Assembly: GCA_036924085.1 (NCBI GenBank)
Contig: JAVGWX010000013.1
Span: 63,439,157-63,503,156 of the forward strand
Direction: 5' to 3'
DNA: 64,000 nucleotides
Source of the DNA: Ariolimax columbianus
Taxonomy: Eukaryota > Mollusca > Gastropoda > Stylommatophora > Arionidae
Below, one piece after another: positions 20,515-30,548 of the stretch. The notes below the pieces were generated by a model. The model saw only the letters and a program-made list of their open reading frames with translations. It did not search any database and was not told where the DNA came from. The translations under genes were made by a program, and so were the position numbers. Every line of letters starts with the position of its first letter. Position 1 is the first letter of the stretch.

Positions 20515-20708
20515 CAGCCCTGCTTGAGAGAGCCGACAGTACTGAAGATGATAGCTCCCTTTCTCGGCCTCCGCAATGTTCATCTCAGCACCCTCACTCC
20601 AATGGGGATGTCATACATTCAGAGAATGGGGAATCTCCTGCCAAGGTTGGCGACTTTGAGAATCCTCCACCTGCGGTCCCTCCTCGAAGGAGGTTGAAGA
20701 AGGATGAT
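20515..20708 (+). CDS. MAP4K3/5-like: MAP4K3/5-like kinase, proline-rich linker exon (window exon 3)
   Basis: A 194-nt exon with acceptor TTTTTTTTAACCAG and donor GATGAT|GTGAGT. Phase 1 on entry joins the A left by exon 2 to give ACA. It leaves in phase 0. An alternative AG three bases later (NAGNAG, 20517) would only drop one Ala. It encodes ALLERADSTEDDSSLSRPP, a polar stretch and ENPPPAVPPRRRLKKDD. PAVPPR fits the PxxPx(R/K) class II SH3-ligand pattern. Germinal-centre kinases are known to bind adaptor SH3 domains through such linkers. A minisatellite begins within about 15 bp of the donor. Confidence 0.78.
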
Positions 20709-20719
20709 GTGAGTCATCT

Positions 20720-21470
20720 CAATAATTTATCGTGGGCCATGCCAACTCCTGCCGCTTCCTCACTCACTCTCACATCTTTATCGTGGACCATGCCAACTCC
20801 TGCCGCTTCCTCACTCATTCTCATATCTTTATCGTGGGCCAAGCCAACTCCTGCCGCTTCCTTACTCACTCTCACATCTTTATCGTGGTCCATGCCAACT
20901 CCTGCCACTTCCTTACTCACTCTCACATCTTTATCGTGGTCCATGCCAACTCCTGCCGCTTCCTCGCTCACTCTCATATCTTTATCGTGGTCCATGCCAG
21001 CTTCTGCCACTTCCTCACTCTCACATCTTTATCGTGGACCATGCCAACTCCTGCCGCTTCCTCACTCACTCTCATATCTTTATCGTGGTCCATGCCAACT
21101 CCTGCCGCTTCCTCGCTCACTCTCATATCTTTATCGTGGTCCATGCCACTTCCTCACTCTCACATCTTTATCGTGGACCATGCCAACTCCTGCCGCTTCC
21201 TCACTCACTCTCATATCTTTATCGTGGTCCATGCCAACTCCTGCCGCTTCCTCGCTCACTCTCATATCTTTATCGTGGTCCATGCCAACTTCTGCCACTT
21301 CCTCACTCTCACATCTTTATCGTGGACCATGCCAACTCCTGCCGCTTCCTGGCTCACTCTCACATCTTTATCGTGGGCGATGCTAACTTCTGCCATTTCC
21401 TCACTCACTCTCACATCTTTATCGTGGGCCATGCTAACTTCTGCCACTTCCTCATTCTTTCTCATATAAT
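20720..21470. repeat. Minisatellite, 51-bp unit (and 47-bp deletion variant), next to a donor site
   Basis: About 15 units of TTTATCGTGGTCCATGCCAA, CTCCTGCCGCTTCCTCAC and TCACTCTCACATC. Some units lack 4 bp, which shifts frame, so the long open readings on both strands change register. It begins almost at the 5' splice site of the exon at 20515-20708. Confidence 0.94.
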
Positions 21471-21990
21471 CAACATTTTTGTACCCGTCTTTTATTTTTC
21501 AACAGTCTGTCCCAAAATATCCACCTACTCCACTCATAAACTTGTCATTCCATCTCAGGCTTTATTCTGTGACATATAGTTGATTATTACTTTGGGTAGC
21601 AGATGCTGGGTCTCGGATGCCATCTCGATGGTAAAAGACGCGTATGCTCATTGAGTGTACAATCGAAGAACAGCTGGATGTCAATTCTATGAACACTAAT
21701 GTACCCATGTGTGTGTAAATACCCCATTTCCCGAGTCACCCGTGATTGGTTGTGACTGGTGGACCATTATTCTAAAACATATTTCGAGCTATTCAAGAGA
21801 GAGAGAGAGGGAGGGAGAGAGGTAGGTACACCCAAAAATATATGGAGAAGAGAATGAGAGGGAACGAAGATTAAATGATTACACCTGGAGAGAGGCAGAA
21901 AGAGAAGACCATGACTGTGTATGCTGGTGTGATGTTGTCAGTGGTCTATGTACTGAGAGGAGCGATGTGCTTTGATTGATAGACTAACCC
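21471..21990. other. Unassigned, with GA-rich simple repeat
   Basis: A purine-rich GAGAGAGAGAGGGAGGGAGA tract lies near 21797-21825, with more GA-rich sequence to 21905. No exon. Confidence 0.5.
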
Positions 21991-21994
21991 CTGC

Positions 21995-22412
21995 GGTAAG
22001 CAGACTCCTCAGCTATAAAGAAGCAAAGACACTCATCAAACGGTCCATGAGGACGGAATGGAGAGACGAGCACAACGAACACAAGCCAGAAAATGACAGC
22101 ATAGACAAACTTGGCAGACATGGGCAGACAAAGATCTTCAGACTCAGAACGGGACAATAGAGACTCAAGGCCGACCTCCACAGAATGGGTCTCAGAGACA
22201 CCGCCACCTGCGATTGTGGAGCGCCCAAGCAAACACCAGAACATATCCTACAGGACTGCCCTACTTATACAGACCAAAGAGATGCAGTCTGGTCCGGGAA
22301 AGCAACCATGCTTGACAAGCTGTGGGGGACCAGCAAAGACCAGAAATGCAGTTCTTTTGTGAACCCCACTAGGCTAGAAGCATAGCATAGACGAAGAAGA
22401 AGAAGAAGATGC
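21995..22412 (+). pseudogene. LINE F 3' end (RNase H C-terminus and Cys-rich tail), frameshifted
   Basis: The translation has SYKEAKTLIKRSMRTEW, then KIFRLRTGQ, a stop, and in the next frame LHRMGLRDTATCDCGAP followed by TPEHILQDCPTYTDQRDAVW. It parallels LINE E but is a separate family, and recurs at 47365-47875. It ends in a GACGAAGAAGAAGAAGAAG tail at 22388-22409. Confidence 0.82.
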
Positions 22413-22477
22413 TACTAATTAACATTGCTAAAACATTGTTTGCTTATTTGCGTTTTTTTTTCTTTTTTGATCTCCAG

Positions 22478-22534
22478 TTCAAAGCTAGTCAGCGTCCTCT
22501 TAGTAATGGTCTTCCACCAACACCACAAGTTCAT
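22478..22534 (+). CDS. MAP4K3/5-like: MAP4K3/5-like kinase, exon leading into the CNH domain (window exon 4)
   Basis: A 57-nt, phase 0-0 exon between TGATCTCCAG and GTAAGT. It encodes FKASQRPLSNGLPPTPQVH. The NGLPPTPxVH segment directly precedes MGACFSKVF in vertebrate MAP4K3 and MAP4K5, and here too the next exon starts MGACFSKVF. This small exon therefore anchors the gene identity and the splice chain despite its size. Confidence 0.88.
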
Positions 22535-22774
22535 GTAAGTACTAAATCAGTTAAACAATAAATCAATAAAAACCCTTCAATTCTATGTGGTGCATAGGTC
22601 CTCAACAAATAATCGCCATGAGTTTCGATCAAAGTTCAGCCGTTTCAACGTTATCAACGACCAGTCAGGATGTCTTACTCTGCTCGTTCAAGAATTGTTG
22701 TCTCTTGTTTAGTCAACTTTCCTTGTGGCTTTCCTCCACTCAGGTGACTGAAAATATCCTGCTGAAGCCGGAAG

Positions 22775-22918
22775 TGTTGGACTGAAAGGTGCACATATTG
22801 CAATCAAGCTGTAAACTACGACACAGCGCATTCCGTTCTTCAAACAACATCCTGCTACTTGCTAAGTCCTTTTCAGGGCATGGTAACGAGAGATTGAGAA
22901 CAAATGAAGAAGAAGAAT
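22775..22918 (+). mobile_element. SINE A, 5'-truncated copy
   Basis: Starts at the core (GCTGAAGCCGGAAGTGTTGG), continues AAGGTGCACATATTGCAATC, AAGCTGTAAACTACGACACA and TCCTTTTCAGGGCATGG, and ends in GAGATTGAGAACAAATGAAG plus a GAAGAA tail. Confidence 0.85.
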
Positions 22919-22919
22919 A

Positions 22920-23250
22920 CTGAATATGGCTTGGCTTGGCTTTGTTCGTTCTCAATCTCCCGCTACCAAACCCTGAAAGGGTTTAAGTAACAGAATGTAG
23001 TCCAGAGAACGGAATGCGTTGTGTCATAGTTTACAGCTTGACTGCGATATTTACACCTTTAATCCAACAAATCCGACTTCAGCAAGCATTTTTTGAGTAC
23101 CGGGTTAGCATTCCCTCTTAGATCCCTTCTCCTTAGCCAGTCTGCCTTGCTGCAGCCTGTTATGCAGAATCACCGCGTGGAGGTGTAGAAGGGTCTTGGC
23201 AGCTCTGGGTCGCTGACCACTACAGATCATGCGCTGCTCAACATCTTGAT
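22920..23250 (-). mobile_element. SINE A, near full-length, CCAAG-type tail
   Basis: Reverse orientation. The 3' tail reads, on the minus strand, AAAGCCAAGCCAAGCCAT instead of GAA repeats. The rest follows the 44408 copy, ending at GGGATCAAGATGTTGAGCAG on the minus strand. It abuts the 22775 copy to form a tail-to-tail inverted pair. Confidence 0.85.
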
Positions 23251-23252
23251 CC

Positions 23253-23318
23253 CATAAGTCCCTTTCAGGGAATGGTAGCGGGAGATTGAGAACAATTGAA
23301 GAAGAAGAAAGCTGAATA
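23253..23318 (+). mobile_element. SINE A 3'-tail fragment
   Basis: AAGTCCCTTTCAGGGAATGG, GCGGGAGATTGAGAACAATT and a GAAGAAGAAG tail. Only the last ~65 bp. Confidence 0.75.
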
Positions 23319-23526
23319 TATTAATCAATCAATAAAAACCATTTCATCTCCCTGTGGAGCATTTGCCTTCAATGAATAAATTCCAGCATCAAACATTGGC
23401 CTGTCAGTATCTGTTGAGGCTTAAAGTTTCTGAACGACATATTGAGGCCTAAAGAAACAGTATTGTTCTCCACAAGGCAAGTCATATGATGATAATCAAT
23501 AAATACAAAATTATTCAAGGACATTG

Positions 23527-24106
23527 GAGGCGTGTTGCAATGAAACTGGACCATCTGCAACAGGGCAACATATGTACGATGTACATGATGACGTCACTTC
23601 TGGTGTAAATAGCACGTACCAACCGTTAAGTTTGCAAAATTTCATTCTCCTCCGACTCATAGTTTCCTCGGTAGACCGTTAAAAACATGGTGCTTGTGAA
23701 AGAAGGAAGTGAGTTAACGAAAGATCTTCCAAGATCAGGTCAGGCGCATATTGTTGCGTTAACTCATGTCTTTCTTTAAAGATCGCTGTCCTGTTCTTCG
23801 CTGTTGTCTTCGACACACTGTTGTCACCATACACTGCCTGCATTCTGCGATGAATGTCAACTGGGCGGCATTCTTCAGCTGTTAGAAGCCAAATCACCAC
23901 TTGCTGATGAACCCTGGACGAATTCCGTATCACACCCGCCATGCTAACATTCAACGGTCTGCTGAGGAAACTATGAGTCGGAGGATAATGAAATTTTGCA
24001 AACCTGACGGTTGGTATTTTCTGTTTACACGAGAAGTGACATCATCATACGCATCGTACGTATGTTCACTTGGTGCAGTTTGGTCTGGTTTCATTTGAAC
24101 ACGCAT
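23527..24106. mobile_element. Palindromic (foldback) mariner derivative, copy 2
   Basis: The left arm starts GAGGCGTGTTGCAATGAAAC and carries an internal deletion near the ATG. The right arm (about 23757-24106) is its inverted counterpart and retains a longer transposase N-terminus on the minus strand (VIWLLTAEECRPVDIHRRMQ). The spacer between arms is the reverse complement of the spacer in copy 1. The arms have diverged unequally. Confidence 0.85.
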
Positions 24107-24233
24107 CGTATTACAAGAATACCGCTAACCAAAATAGAATACAAAAACAATTAATTGGGCACATACTTTGATTTGTTGTTGTTGTTGTTGCTGTCAAATT
24201 TGTTGCAGCAGGAGTTGTCATAGTAATAATAAT

Positions 24234-24905
24234 AATAAAGTTCGCTTAGACGTCTGAGCCCGTTGCGTTGGTCAGCCACATCCATGACCCATTGCTACGG
24301 CGTGGTTCCAGATCTCGCCCAGGGTGGAGGTGGAGGTTGATATCTGCTGTAGCAATACTGTAACGAGGACGGCATGTTCTGTGCCTCCATCTGGTCAGGG
24401 GAAGACTTCTGCTTCCAAGGAATGACTTTGTAGTATATTGTGGGTCAGTGTTTCCTGGTGCAGCCATACAACATGACCGAACAAAGAAACTTGACAGCGG
24501 TCAAGTGTTTCTGAATTGGGAGGAGGCCTGTTGTAGCAGAGACCTCCACATTGCGGATGTAGTCATGCTATTGGATGCCCAGAATATGCCTCTGGTTGCG
24601 CACGTGGAAGGTCTCCAGTCTCGACATGTCATGTTTCAGCAATGTCCAGATTTTGGAGCCGTAGAGCAGGACTGGAACAATGCAGGATTTTCATCTCAAG
24701 TGAGATCTTATTGTTATTCCACACACGTAGGAGGTCGTGCATAGCAGACACAGCTAGTGTGATCCGCCTAGACATATTGGGACCACTGCGCCCATCAGAT
24801 GACATCATGCTACTGAGATAGATGAATTTGTTGGTGCCCTCCGCAGTGTGACCTTGAGTTTCAATACCCTGGGGTGCTGTGAGTGTGACCTTGAGTTTCA
24901 ATACT
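24234..24905 (-). pseudogene. LINE C copy, RT C-terminal part with ATT-rich tail
   Basis: The minus strand from 24901 reads TNKFIYLSSMMSSDGRSGPN, then RRITLAVSAMHDLLRVWNNN, the usual post-palm LINE signature (FTYLGS-x-SSDG, RI--A----L--VW). The rest is in several frames. The end next to TAATAATAATAATAAAG (24224-24240) corresponds to a minus-strand ATT-rich tail. The first ~420 bp of this segment recur at 30302-30548. Confidence 0.78.
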
Positions 24906-25134
24906 CTGGGGTGTTGTGTCGGAAACCAGATTTTGAACTTTGGTCTTGGCCCAGGATATATACAGACCTAGAGAGGGCGTTTCGCTGTCTAACATTTCCA
25001 GAGAGCGTTGCAGCTATTTACGACATGCATGAAGATACAGTGGTCCTATTCTTTCCCTCCCCAGTAAAGGCCACGGGATCCACTTCCCTGTGGATATGGC
25101 TAATATTCTAGTATCAACCGGGTCTGATGATGTG

Positions 25135-25660
25135 CATATCTCACTTAATAATAATAACAATAATAAAAATAATAACAGTTGCCCATCGCAAGCGAAGATG
25201 GGTACATCATCAGATTATTGCAGCGAAATGTGTTCTCTGATGGCTGTAAAGACTAATCCTGGAAGGGCACATCTTGCCACATTCAGGGCACGTGTGTGGG
25301 GGGCAGCTGATTGTGGAATCGTTATTGTTTTTTTGGGCAGAACGTTTTCGCTGAGACTCCGCAATGGATATACTCTCTGCGATCTGAGCACCGACAGTGA
25401 TACTAGCTTGCCAGTTGGTACGGCCTTGTGCAAGCATCTTCCAGTAGGTGACATCAATATTGAAGCATTTCAGAGACACTTTTAAGGAGTCTCTGTAGGG
25501 TATCTCCTGCCCCTCCACTGAGAATCTGCCTGTTTTGAGCTCACCATATAACAGCTGCTTGAGGATGAGCTCATCTGGCATGTGAGCAACATGTCCCATC
25601 CATCGCAGCTGAGCTATTTGCCGAAGTGTATGGATGCTCAACATGTTAGTATTGCTATAT
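25135..25660 (-). pseudogene. LINE D copy: RT C-terminus with C2H2 zinc finger
   Basis: The minus-strand frame 25644-25210 encodes LRWMGHVAHMPDELILKQLL, YGELKTGRFSVEGQEIPYRD and, at the end, CPECGKMCPSRISLYSHQRT followed by H, a C-x2-C-x12-H-x3-H finger. A TTATTATT-rich tail follows at 25150-25190. This is a retrotransposon C-terminus, not a transcription factor. It is 5' truncated and missing the palm. Confidence 0.82.
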
Positions 25661-25689
25661 CAGAGTTATGCACCTTACTTACTTACTTT

Positions 25690-26400
25690 CCATGTCCAAA
25701 CACCATGTCACACAGCATCCGTCCAGTATTCAGCAACTTGAACTGCCCTGTTGTTTGCCTCCATCATGTCGTTCATGTCACAGGTTTCAGGGAGTTTGGG
25801 GCAGGTCATCAAATGATCTTGGTCCTGAACTGCGCCGCATTCACATGTATTGACATCTGAGTATCCCCATTTCTTCAAGTTCACTCTGCATCTTGAGACA
25901 CCAGTTCGAAGTCTGTGCATTGCCTTCCACACAGCGTAGGGCAGGTGGTGTCCAGGCGCAACCTCTTCCTTGAGCTCTATCCATGGATCCTGCATTGTTT
26001 CGCGCCACCTCTCGATGAGTCGACCTTCTGGGCTTGTCTGGATGGTCTCTGTAGATTGTAAAAAACTGTGTCTTGATTTAAGTCTTGTGGCTTGTTCCTG
26101 ATGGCCAAACATCGGGTGTCTAGGGCCGTTTTCCTGTTCCCCTCGTTCGATTTCCGCAGCTACACCTCTTCTTATATCAGGTGGTGCAATGCCAATTAAG
26201 GGATATATTTTGTTTGTGGGGGTCGGTTTAAGGCACCCCGACACTATTCTGCCCATCTTGTTCACTGCTGTGTATCGACTTGTTTTGCATGGGCTGAGTT
26301 TTTCCAGACTGGGGCTGCATATTCCGTTGCGGAAAAGCACGGGGCAATCGCTGATGTGCGTAAGACTGATGGCTGAGACCCCATGCTGTGCCAGTTATGC
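25690..26400 (-). pseudogene. LINE 3'-end fragment with Cys-rich tail
   Basis: The minus-strand frame 26340-25708 encodes PLIGIAPPDIRRGVAAEIER, then WKAMHRLRTGVSRCRVNLKK and the Cys-rich CECGAVQDQDHLMTCPKLPE. The early part (EYAAPVW motif) is legible in a shifted frame near 26290-26340. This is the C-terminus of an RNase H LINE distinct from LINE B, E and F. Confidence 0.75.
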
Positions 26401-26504
26401 ACCTTGTCCTGCTACATAATCCTGAGACACCTATGCAGACAGCTTGTAAAAACGATTGAGCTGTCTGCTATATGCTGTCTATGTATCTGTCTCGCAGACA
26501 TTTG

Positions 26505-26615
26505 CTTGGAGCCTCCCAAAGACAGATCTCGTCTAGCAATCCTGTTTTTGACCTCACAATCAATATTTGTCTCTCTAGCAAGGGTACTGCTTAGGTAGGT
26601 GAAGCTAGCGACTGA
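26505..26615 (-). pseudogene. Short LINE RT fragment
   Basis: The minus strand reads SFTYLSSTLARETNIDCEVK followed by NRIAR, matching the FTYLGS-----------V--RI segment after the LINE palm. About 110 bp only. Confidence 0.65.
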
Positions 26616-26678
26616 TATTATGTTAATGCATCTATATCTACAGAGGTTTTTGTGATCATTTTGGCCATATCTTTTCAG

Positions 26679-26763
26679 ATGGGAGCTTGCTTCTCAAAAG
26701 TATTCAATGGTTGTCCACTTCATATAAACTGTACAGCCAGCTGGGTGCATCCTGAATCCCGTG
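26679..26763 (+). CDS. MAP4K3/5-like: MAP4K3/5-like kinase, start of CNH domain (window exon 5)
   Basis: An 85-nt exon with acceptor CATATCTTTTCAG and donor CCCGTG|GTAAAT. It enters in phase 0 and leaves in phase 1. It encodes MGACFSKVFNGCPLHINCTA, then SWVHPESR. MGACFSKVF-GCPL-I-CA-SW is the start of the citron-homology domain of MAP4K3/MAP4K5. The CNH domain is a WD-like propeller used for protein interaction and regulation of the kinase. The ATG here is internal to the chain, not a start. A 1.7-kb ATC-rich minisatellite starts about 25 bp downstream of the donor. Confidence 0.95.
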
Positions 26764-26784
26764 GTAAATGTGATAGGGTGGACC

Positions 26785-28485
26785 AGCAACATAATTATCA
26801 TCAGCAACATCATTATCACTGTTATCAGTACCTTCATCAGCACCATCATTATCATCAGCAACATCATTATCACTGTTATCAGTACCTTCATCAGCACCAT
26901 CATTATCATCAGCAACATCATTATCACTGTTATCAGTACCTTCATCAGCATCATCATTATCACTGTTATCAGTACCTTCATCAGCACCATCCTTATCATC
27001 AGCACCATCATTATCACTGTTATCAGTACCTTCATCAGCACCATCATTATCATCAGCAACATCATTATCACTGTTATCAGTACCTTCATCAGCACCATCA
27101 TTATCACTGTTATCAGTACCTTCATCAGCACCATCATTATCATCAGCAACATCATTATCACTGTTATCAGTACCTTCATCAGCACCATCATTATCATCAG
27201 CAACATCATTATTACTGTTATCAGTACCTTCATCAGCACCATCATTATCATCAGCAACATCATTATCACTGTTATCAGTACCTTCATCAGCATCATCATT
27301 ATCACTGTTATCAGTACCTTCATCAGCACCATCCTTATCATCAGCAACATCATTATCACTGTTATCAGTACCTTCATCAGCACCATCATTATCATCAGCA
27401 ACATCATTATCACTGTTATCAGTACCTTCATCAGCATCATCATTATCACTGTTATCAGTACCTTCATCAGCACCATCATTATCACTGTTATCAGTACCTT
27501 CATCATCACCATCATTATCATCAGCAACATCATTATCACTGTTATCAGTACCTTCATCAGCACCATCATTATCATCAGCAACATCATTATCACTGTTATC
27601 AGTACCTTCATCAGCATCATCATTATCACTGTTATCAGTACCTTCATCAGCACCATCCTTATCATCAGCAACATCATTATCACTGTTATCAGTACCTTCA
27701 TCAGCACCATCATTATCATCAGCAACATCATTATCACTGTTATCAGTACCTTCATCAGCATCATCATTATCACTGTTATCAGTACCTTCATCAGCACCAT
27801 CATTATCACTGTTATCAGTACCTTCATCATCACCATCATTATCATCAGCAACATCATTATCACTGTTATCAGTACCTTCATCAGCACCATCATTATCATC
27901 AGCAACATCATTATCACTGTTATCAGTACCTTCATCAGCACCATCATTATCATCAGCAACATCATTATTACTGTTATCAGTACCTTCATCAGCACCATCA
28001 TTATCATCAGCAACATCATTATTACTGTTATCAGTACCTTCATCAGCAACATCATTATCACTGTTATCAGTACCTTCATCAGCACCATCATTATCATCAG
28101 CAACATCATTATCACTGTTATCGGTACCTTCATCAGCACCATCATTATCATCAGCAACATCATTATTACTGTTATCAGTACCTTCATCAGCAACATCATT
28201 ATCACTGTTATCAGTACCTTCATCAGCACCATCATTATCATCAGCAACATCATTATCACTGTTATCAGTACCTTCATCATCACCATCATTATCACTGTTA
28301 TCAGCAACTTCATCAGCACCATCATTATCATCAGCACCTTCATTACCATCAACACCATCATTATCATCAACATCATCATAATCATCAGCACCATAAACAT
28401 CACTATCATTAGCACCATCATTATCATCTGCATGTTCATCATCACCATTAACAGCAGCATTATCATTATCACCATCATCATCACT
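26785..28485. repeat. ATC-rich minisatellite, 54-bp unit (18+36), with 324-bp higher-order repeat
   Basis: Built from CATCATTATCATCAGCAA (18 bp) and a 36-bp block with CACTGTTATCAGTACCTTCA. A 324-bp block marked by rare CCTTATC and CATCATCACC variants is repeated (rare variants at about 27333 and 27657). Both strands are open for more than 570 codons (His/Tyr/Gln-rich on +, Met/Leu/Ile-rich on -). This follows from the absence of TAA, TAG and TGA in the unit in these frames and is not evidence of a protein. Confidence 0.95.
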
Positions 28486-28509
28486 ATAATTTAATATTTT
28501 TTATATACA

Positions 28510-28990
28510 TTTTTTGCGAGATAAAAAGTGGAGTGCAGCAGGGCTTGGTGTTGGGATCAATTTCTTGATATATATACACAATTTGGACATTGATATCGGG
28601 TCCATTGTTGCGAAATTTGCGGATGACAAAAAACTATGCATAGGTGCATGTAAAGCAGAAGTGGATATATTGAGGTCAGATTAAGATAAGTTTCAAGAAT
28701 GGTCTGAGAGCTGGCAAGGGGAGATTAATGTAGATAAATGTGCAGTAATCCACATGGGTAGATCATATATGGAACGTACTTGCAGGGTTGGAGAGAACAA
28801 TATTAAGGCGATAGAGAAGGATAGGGACCTAGGAGTTGTAATAGACCATACAGGTAAGGTGAGTGAACAAGTCCAGGTATCAGTAAAAAAGGCAAATGCA
28901 ATGTTAGAATTATTAAACATAAGAGTACGGAAGTGATAATCAAACTGTAGAAAGCATTAGTTAGACCTAGAATGGAGTACTATTTTCAGG
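28510..28990 (+). pseudogene. CR1/jockey-like LINE RT fragment
   Basis: Reading through stops and shifts: an RT B-motif-like SGVQQGLVLGS, then IVAKFADDKKLCIGACKAEV (the catalytic FADD box near 28615-28630), EWSESWQGEINVDKC, and after it RDLGVVIDHTGKVSEQVQVS and KKANAMLELL. This is the palm and thumb of a CR1/jockey-type RT. It ends at KALVRPRMEY near 28985. A stop at 28682 makes it dead. Confidence 0.85.
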
Positions 28991-29034
28991 TGTGGAGGGG
29001 ATTTTGGAGGCTGTGCAACAGCATGTGGAATTAG

Positions 29035-29575
29035 AGGGGTCTTAGTCTTGATATGAAACTTAAAGTCTACCAAGCTGTAGTGCTCACCACCCTTCTGTAT
29101 GCCAGTGAGACGTGAATTGTATACATCAGGCGTGCTAGAAAAATAAACCACTTCCGTACAAGCTGCCTCCGTAAATTGTTGAGAATACAATGCAAGGTTA
29201 CAGTACCAGACATGAGATCCTCATGAAGGCCAAAATGCTAAGCGTCCACACACTGTTGCAGAACAACCATTTCAGGTGGGCCCGCCATGCCATGTGCATG
29301 CCAGACAAGTGCATCCTCAAACAACTAATATATGGCGAGCTGAAAGAGGCCTGCATCTGGTTAATGGGTAAAAGAGACGCTAAAAAGACTCAATAAAAAT
29401 ATCTCTGACACTCTTCAACATCAATGTACACTCATTAGAGTATCTGGTATAGGACCTCCAGGCATGGCGTAGAACCACCGTCAGAGTAGTCTCTATAGCT
29501 GAGGAGCATGGGATCTCCGAAGCGCGGAGAAAATGTACTGTGTGAAAAGACAAAACAACTGACACTCACATGTCC
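29035..29575 (+). pseudogene. LINE D-like RT C-terminal fragment
   Basis: LKVYQAVVLTTLLYASET, then a frame with KMLSVHTLLQNNHFRWARHA, MCMPDKCILKQLIYGELKEA and, after a shift, decayed codons to about 29570. It parallels the LINE D minus-strand copy (MLSIHTLRQIAQLRWMGHVA). Dead. Confidence 0.78.
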
Positions 29576-29582
29576 AACTCTG

Positions 29583-29905
29583 ACCTTGTTGTTGTTTAAT
29601 GCCCATAATGATAATGTCTACTCTATTGTGCACTCTGGCAAGGGCATTAAGTGGGAGGTCACAGCAGATTTTCTCACATCTTGAACGTGCTGATGAACGT
29701 GCACTGCGGGCCTCCTGATGGTTGAGTTATCCTTGGCTTCATCTGCGTGACGCTTACTACTACGGGGATCACGTCGATCCACGTTTCGCCATTCAGACTG
29801 CCTTGAAAACAGTCTATTTCCACAAAAACGCTACATGGAAGAGAGATAGTGGTGATGGTCATTATGTTGTGCCTGACCGGACTAACGTCTCAGTTCCCAA
29901 ACTCT
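29583..29905 (-). mobile_element. SINE C copy
   Basis: Reverse orientation of the SINE C marker order, with AATGCCCATAATGATAATG at one end and ATCACGTCGATCCACG and TGCCTGACCGGACTAACG toward the other. It abuts the LINE fragment on its left. Confidence 0.8.
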
Positions 29906-30166
29906 GACCTGAAATGCTGTTAATGTGGAATGGTTTCTGTGCCAGAATTGGACTATACATCCACCTCCGGACTCACTGGTGAGGTGCAACACAACGTGTC
30001 TGACTGCTGTTGTCATCATCGCTAACGATGGATGCCTTTTATTATGTATCACTGGTGTCCTCGCAAGGCTAACCTATACTTGTATCTGTAAATAGTTACA
30101 TATCGTATACATATGCTATCTTGTTCATTTTTTTTCATCTTATTGAATTTCTACTTGTATTTCCAG

Positions 30167-30246
30167 ATCAGTACATTTTTATAGGTGCCAATGAAGGCCT
30201 CTACACTTTAAATCTCAATGAAATTCATGAGGCTTCGATGGAGTTG
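30167..30246 (+). CDS. MAP4K3/5-like: MAP4K3/5-like kinase, CNH domain (window exon 6)
   Basis: An 80-nt exon with acceptor TTGTATTTCCAG and donor GAGTTG|GTGAGT, entering in phase 1 and leaving in phase 0. Together with the G from exon 5 it encodes DQYIFIGANEGLYTLNLNEI, then HEASMEL. The D-QY-I-GA-EG-YTLNLNE-HE--ME string is among the most conserved blades of the MAP4K CNH domain, so the assignment is firm. Confidence 0.96.
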
Positions 30247-30301
30247 GTGAGTCCGAAGTTTTTGTTTCCTTCACATTCACACTGAACTGAAATATATTTA
30301 C

Positions 30302-30548
30302 TAATAATGTTCGCTTAGGCGTTTGAGGCTCTGTGTAGTATCTTGTGTGCCGAGGTTTCCCCGTACAACACGACCAAACAAAGAAACTCGGCGGCGGTCA
30401 AGTGTTTCTGAGATTGGGATGAGGCCTGTTTTAGCAGAGACCTCCACGTTGCGGATGTAGTCATGCCATCAGATACCCAGGACATGCTGCTGGTTGCGCA
30501 TGTGGAAGGCCTTTAGTCTCGACATGTCGTGTTTCAGCAATGTCCAGG
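30302..30548 (-). pseudogene. LINE C, short 5'-truncated 3' end
   Basis: Shares with 24234-24660 the segments AAGTGTTTCTGA, AGAGACCTCCAC and TTGCGGATGTAGTCATGCCA, in the same minus orientation. It lies 55 bp downstream of a MAP4K donor site. Confidence 0.75.

Noticed and set aside
25210..25644. Zinc-finger transcription factor
   Set aside because: The finger is the tail of a LINE reverse-transcriptase polypeptide, with GELK and W-GH motifs upstream.
26652..28494. His/Tyr-rich 586-codon and Met-rich 596-codon proteins
   Set aside because: Both are the two strands of one ATC-rich array. The plus frame is the read-through of exon 5 past its GTAAAT donor, which breaks the otherwise perfect splice chain.
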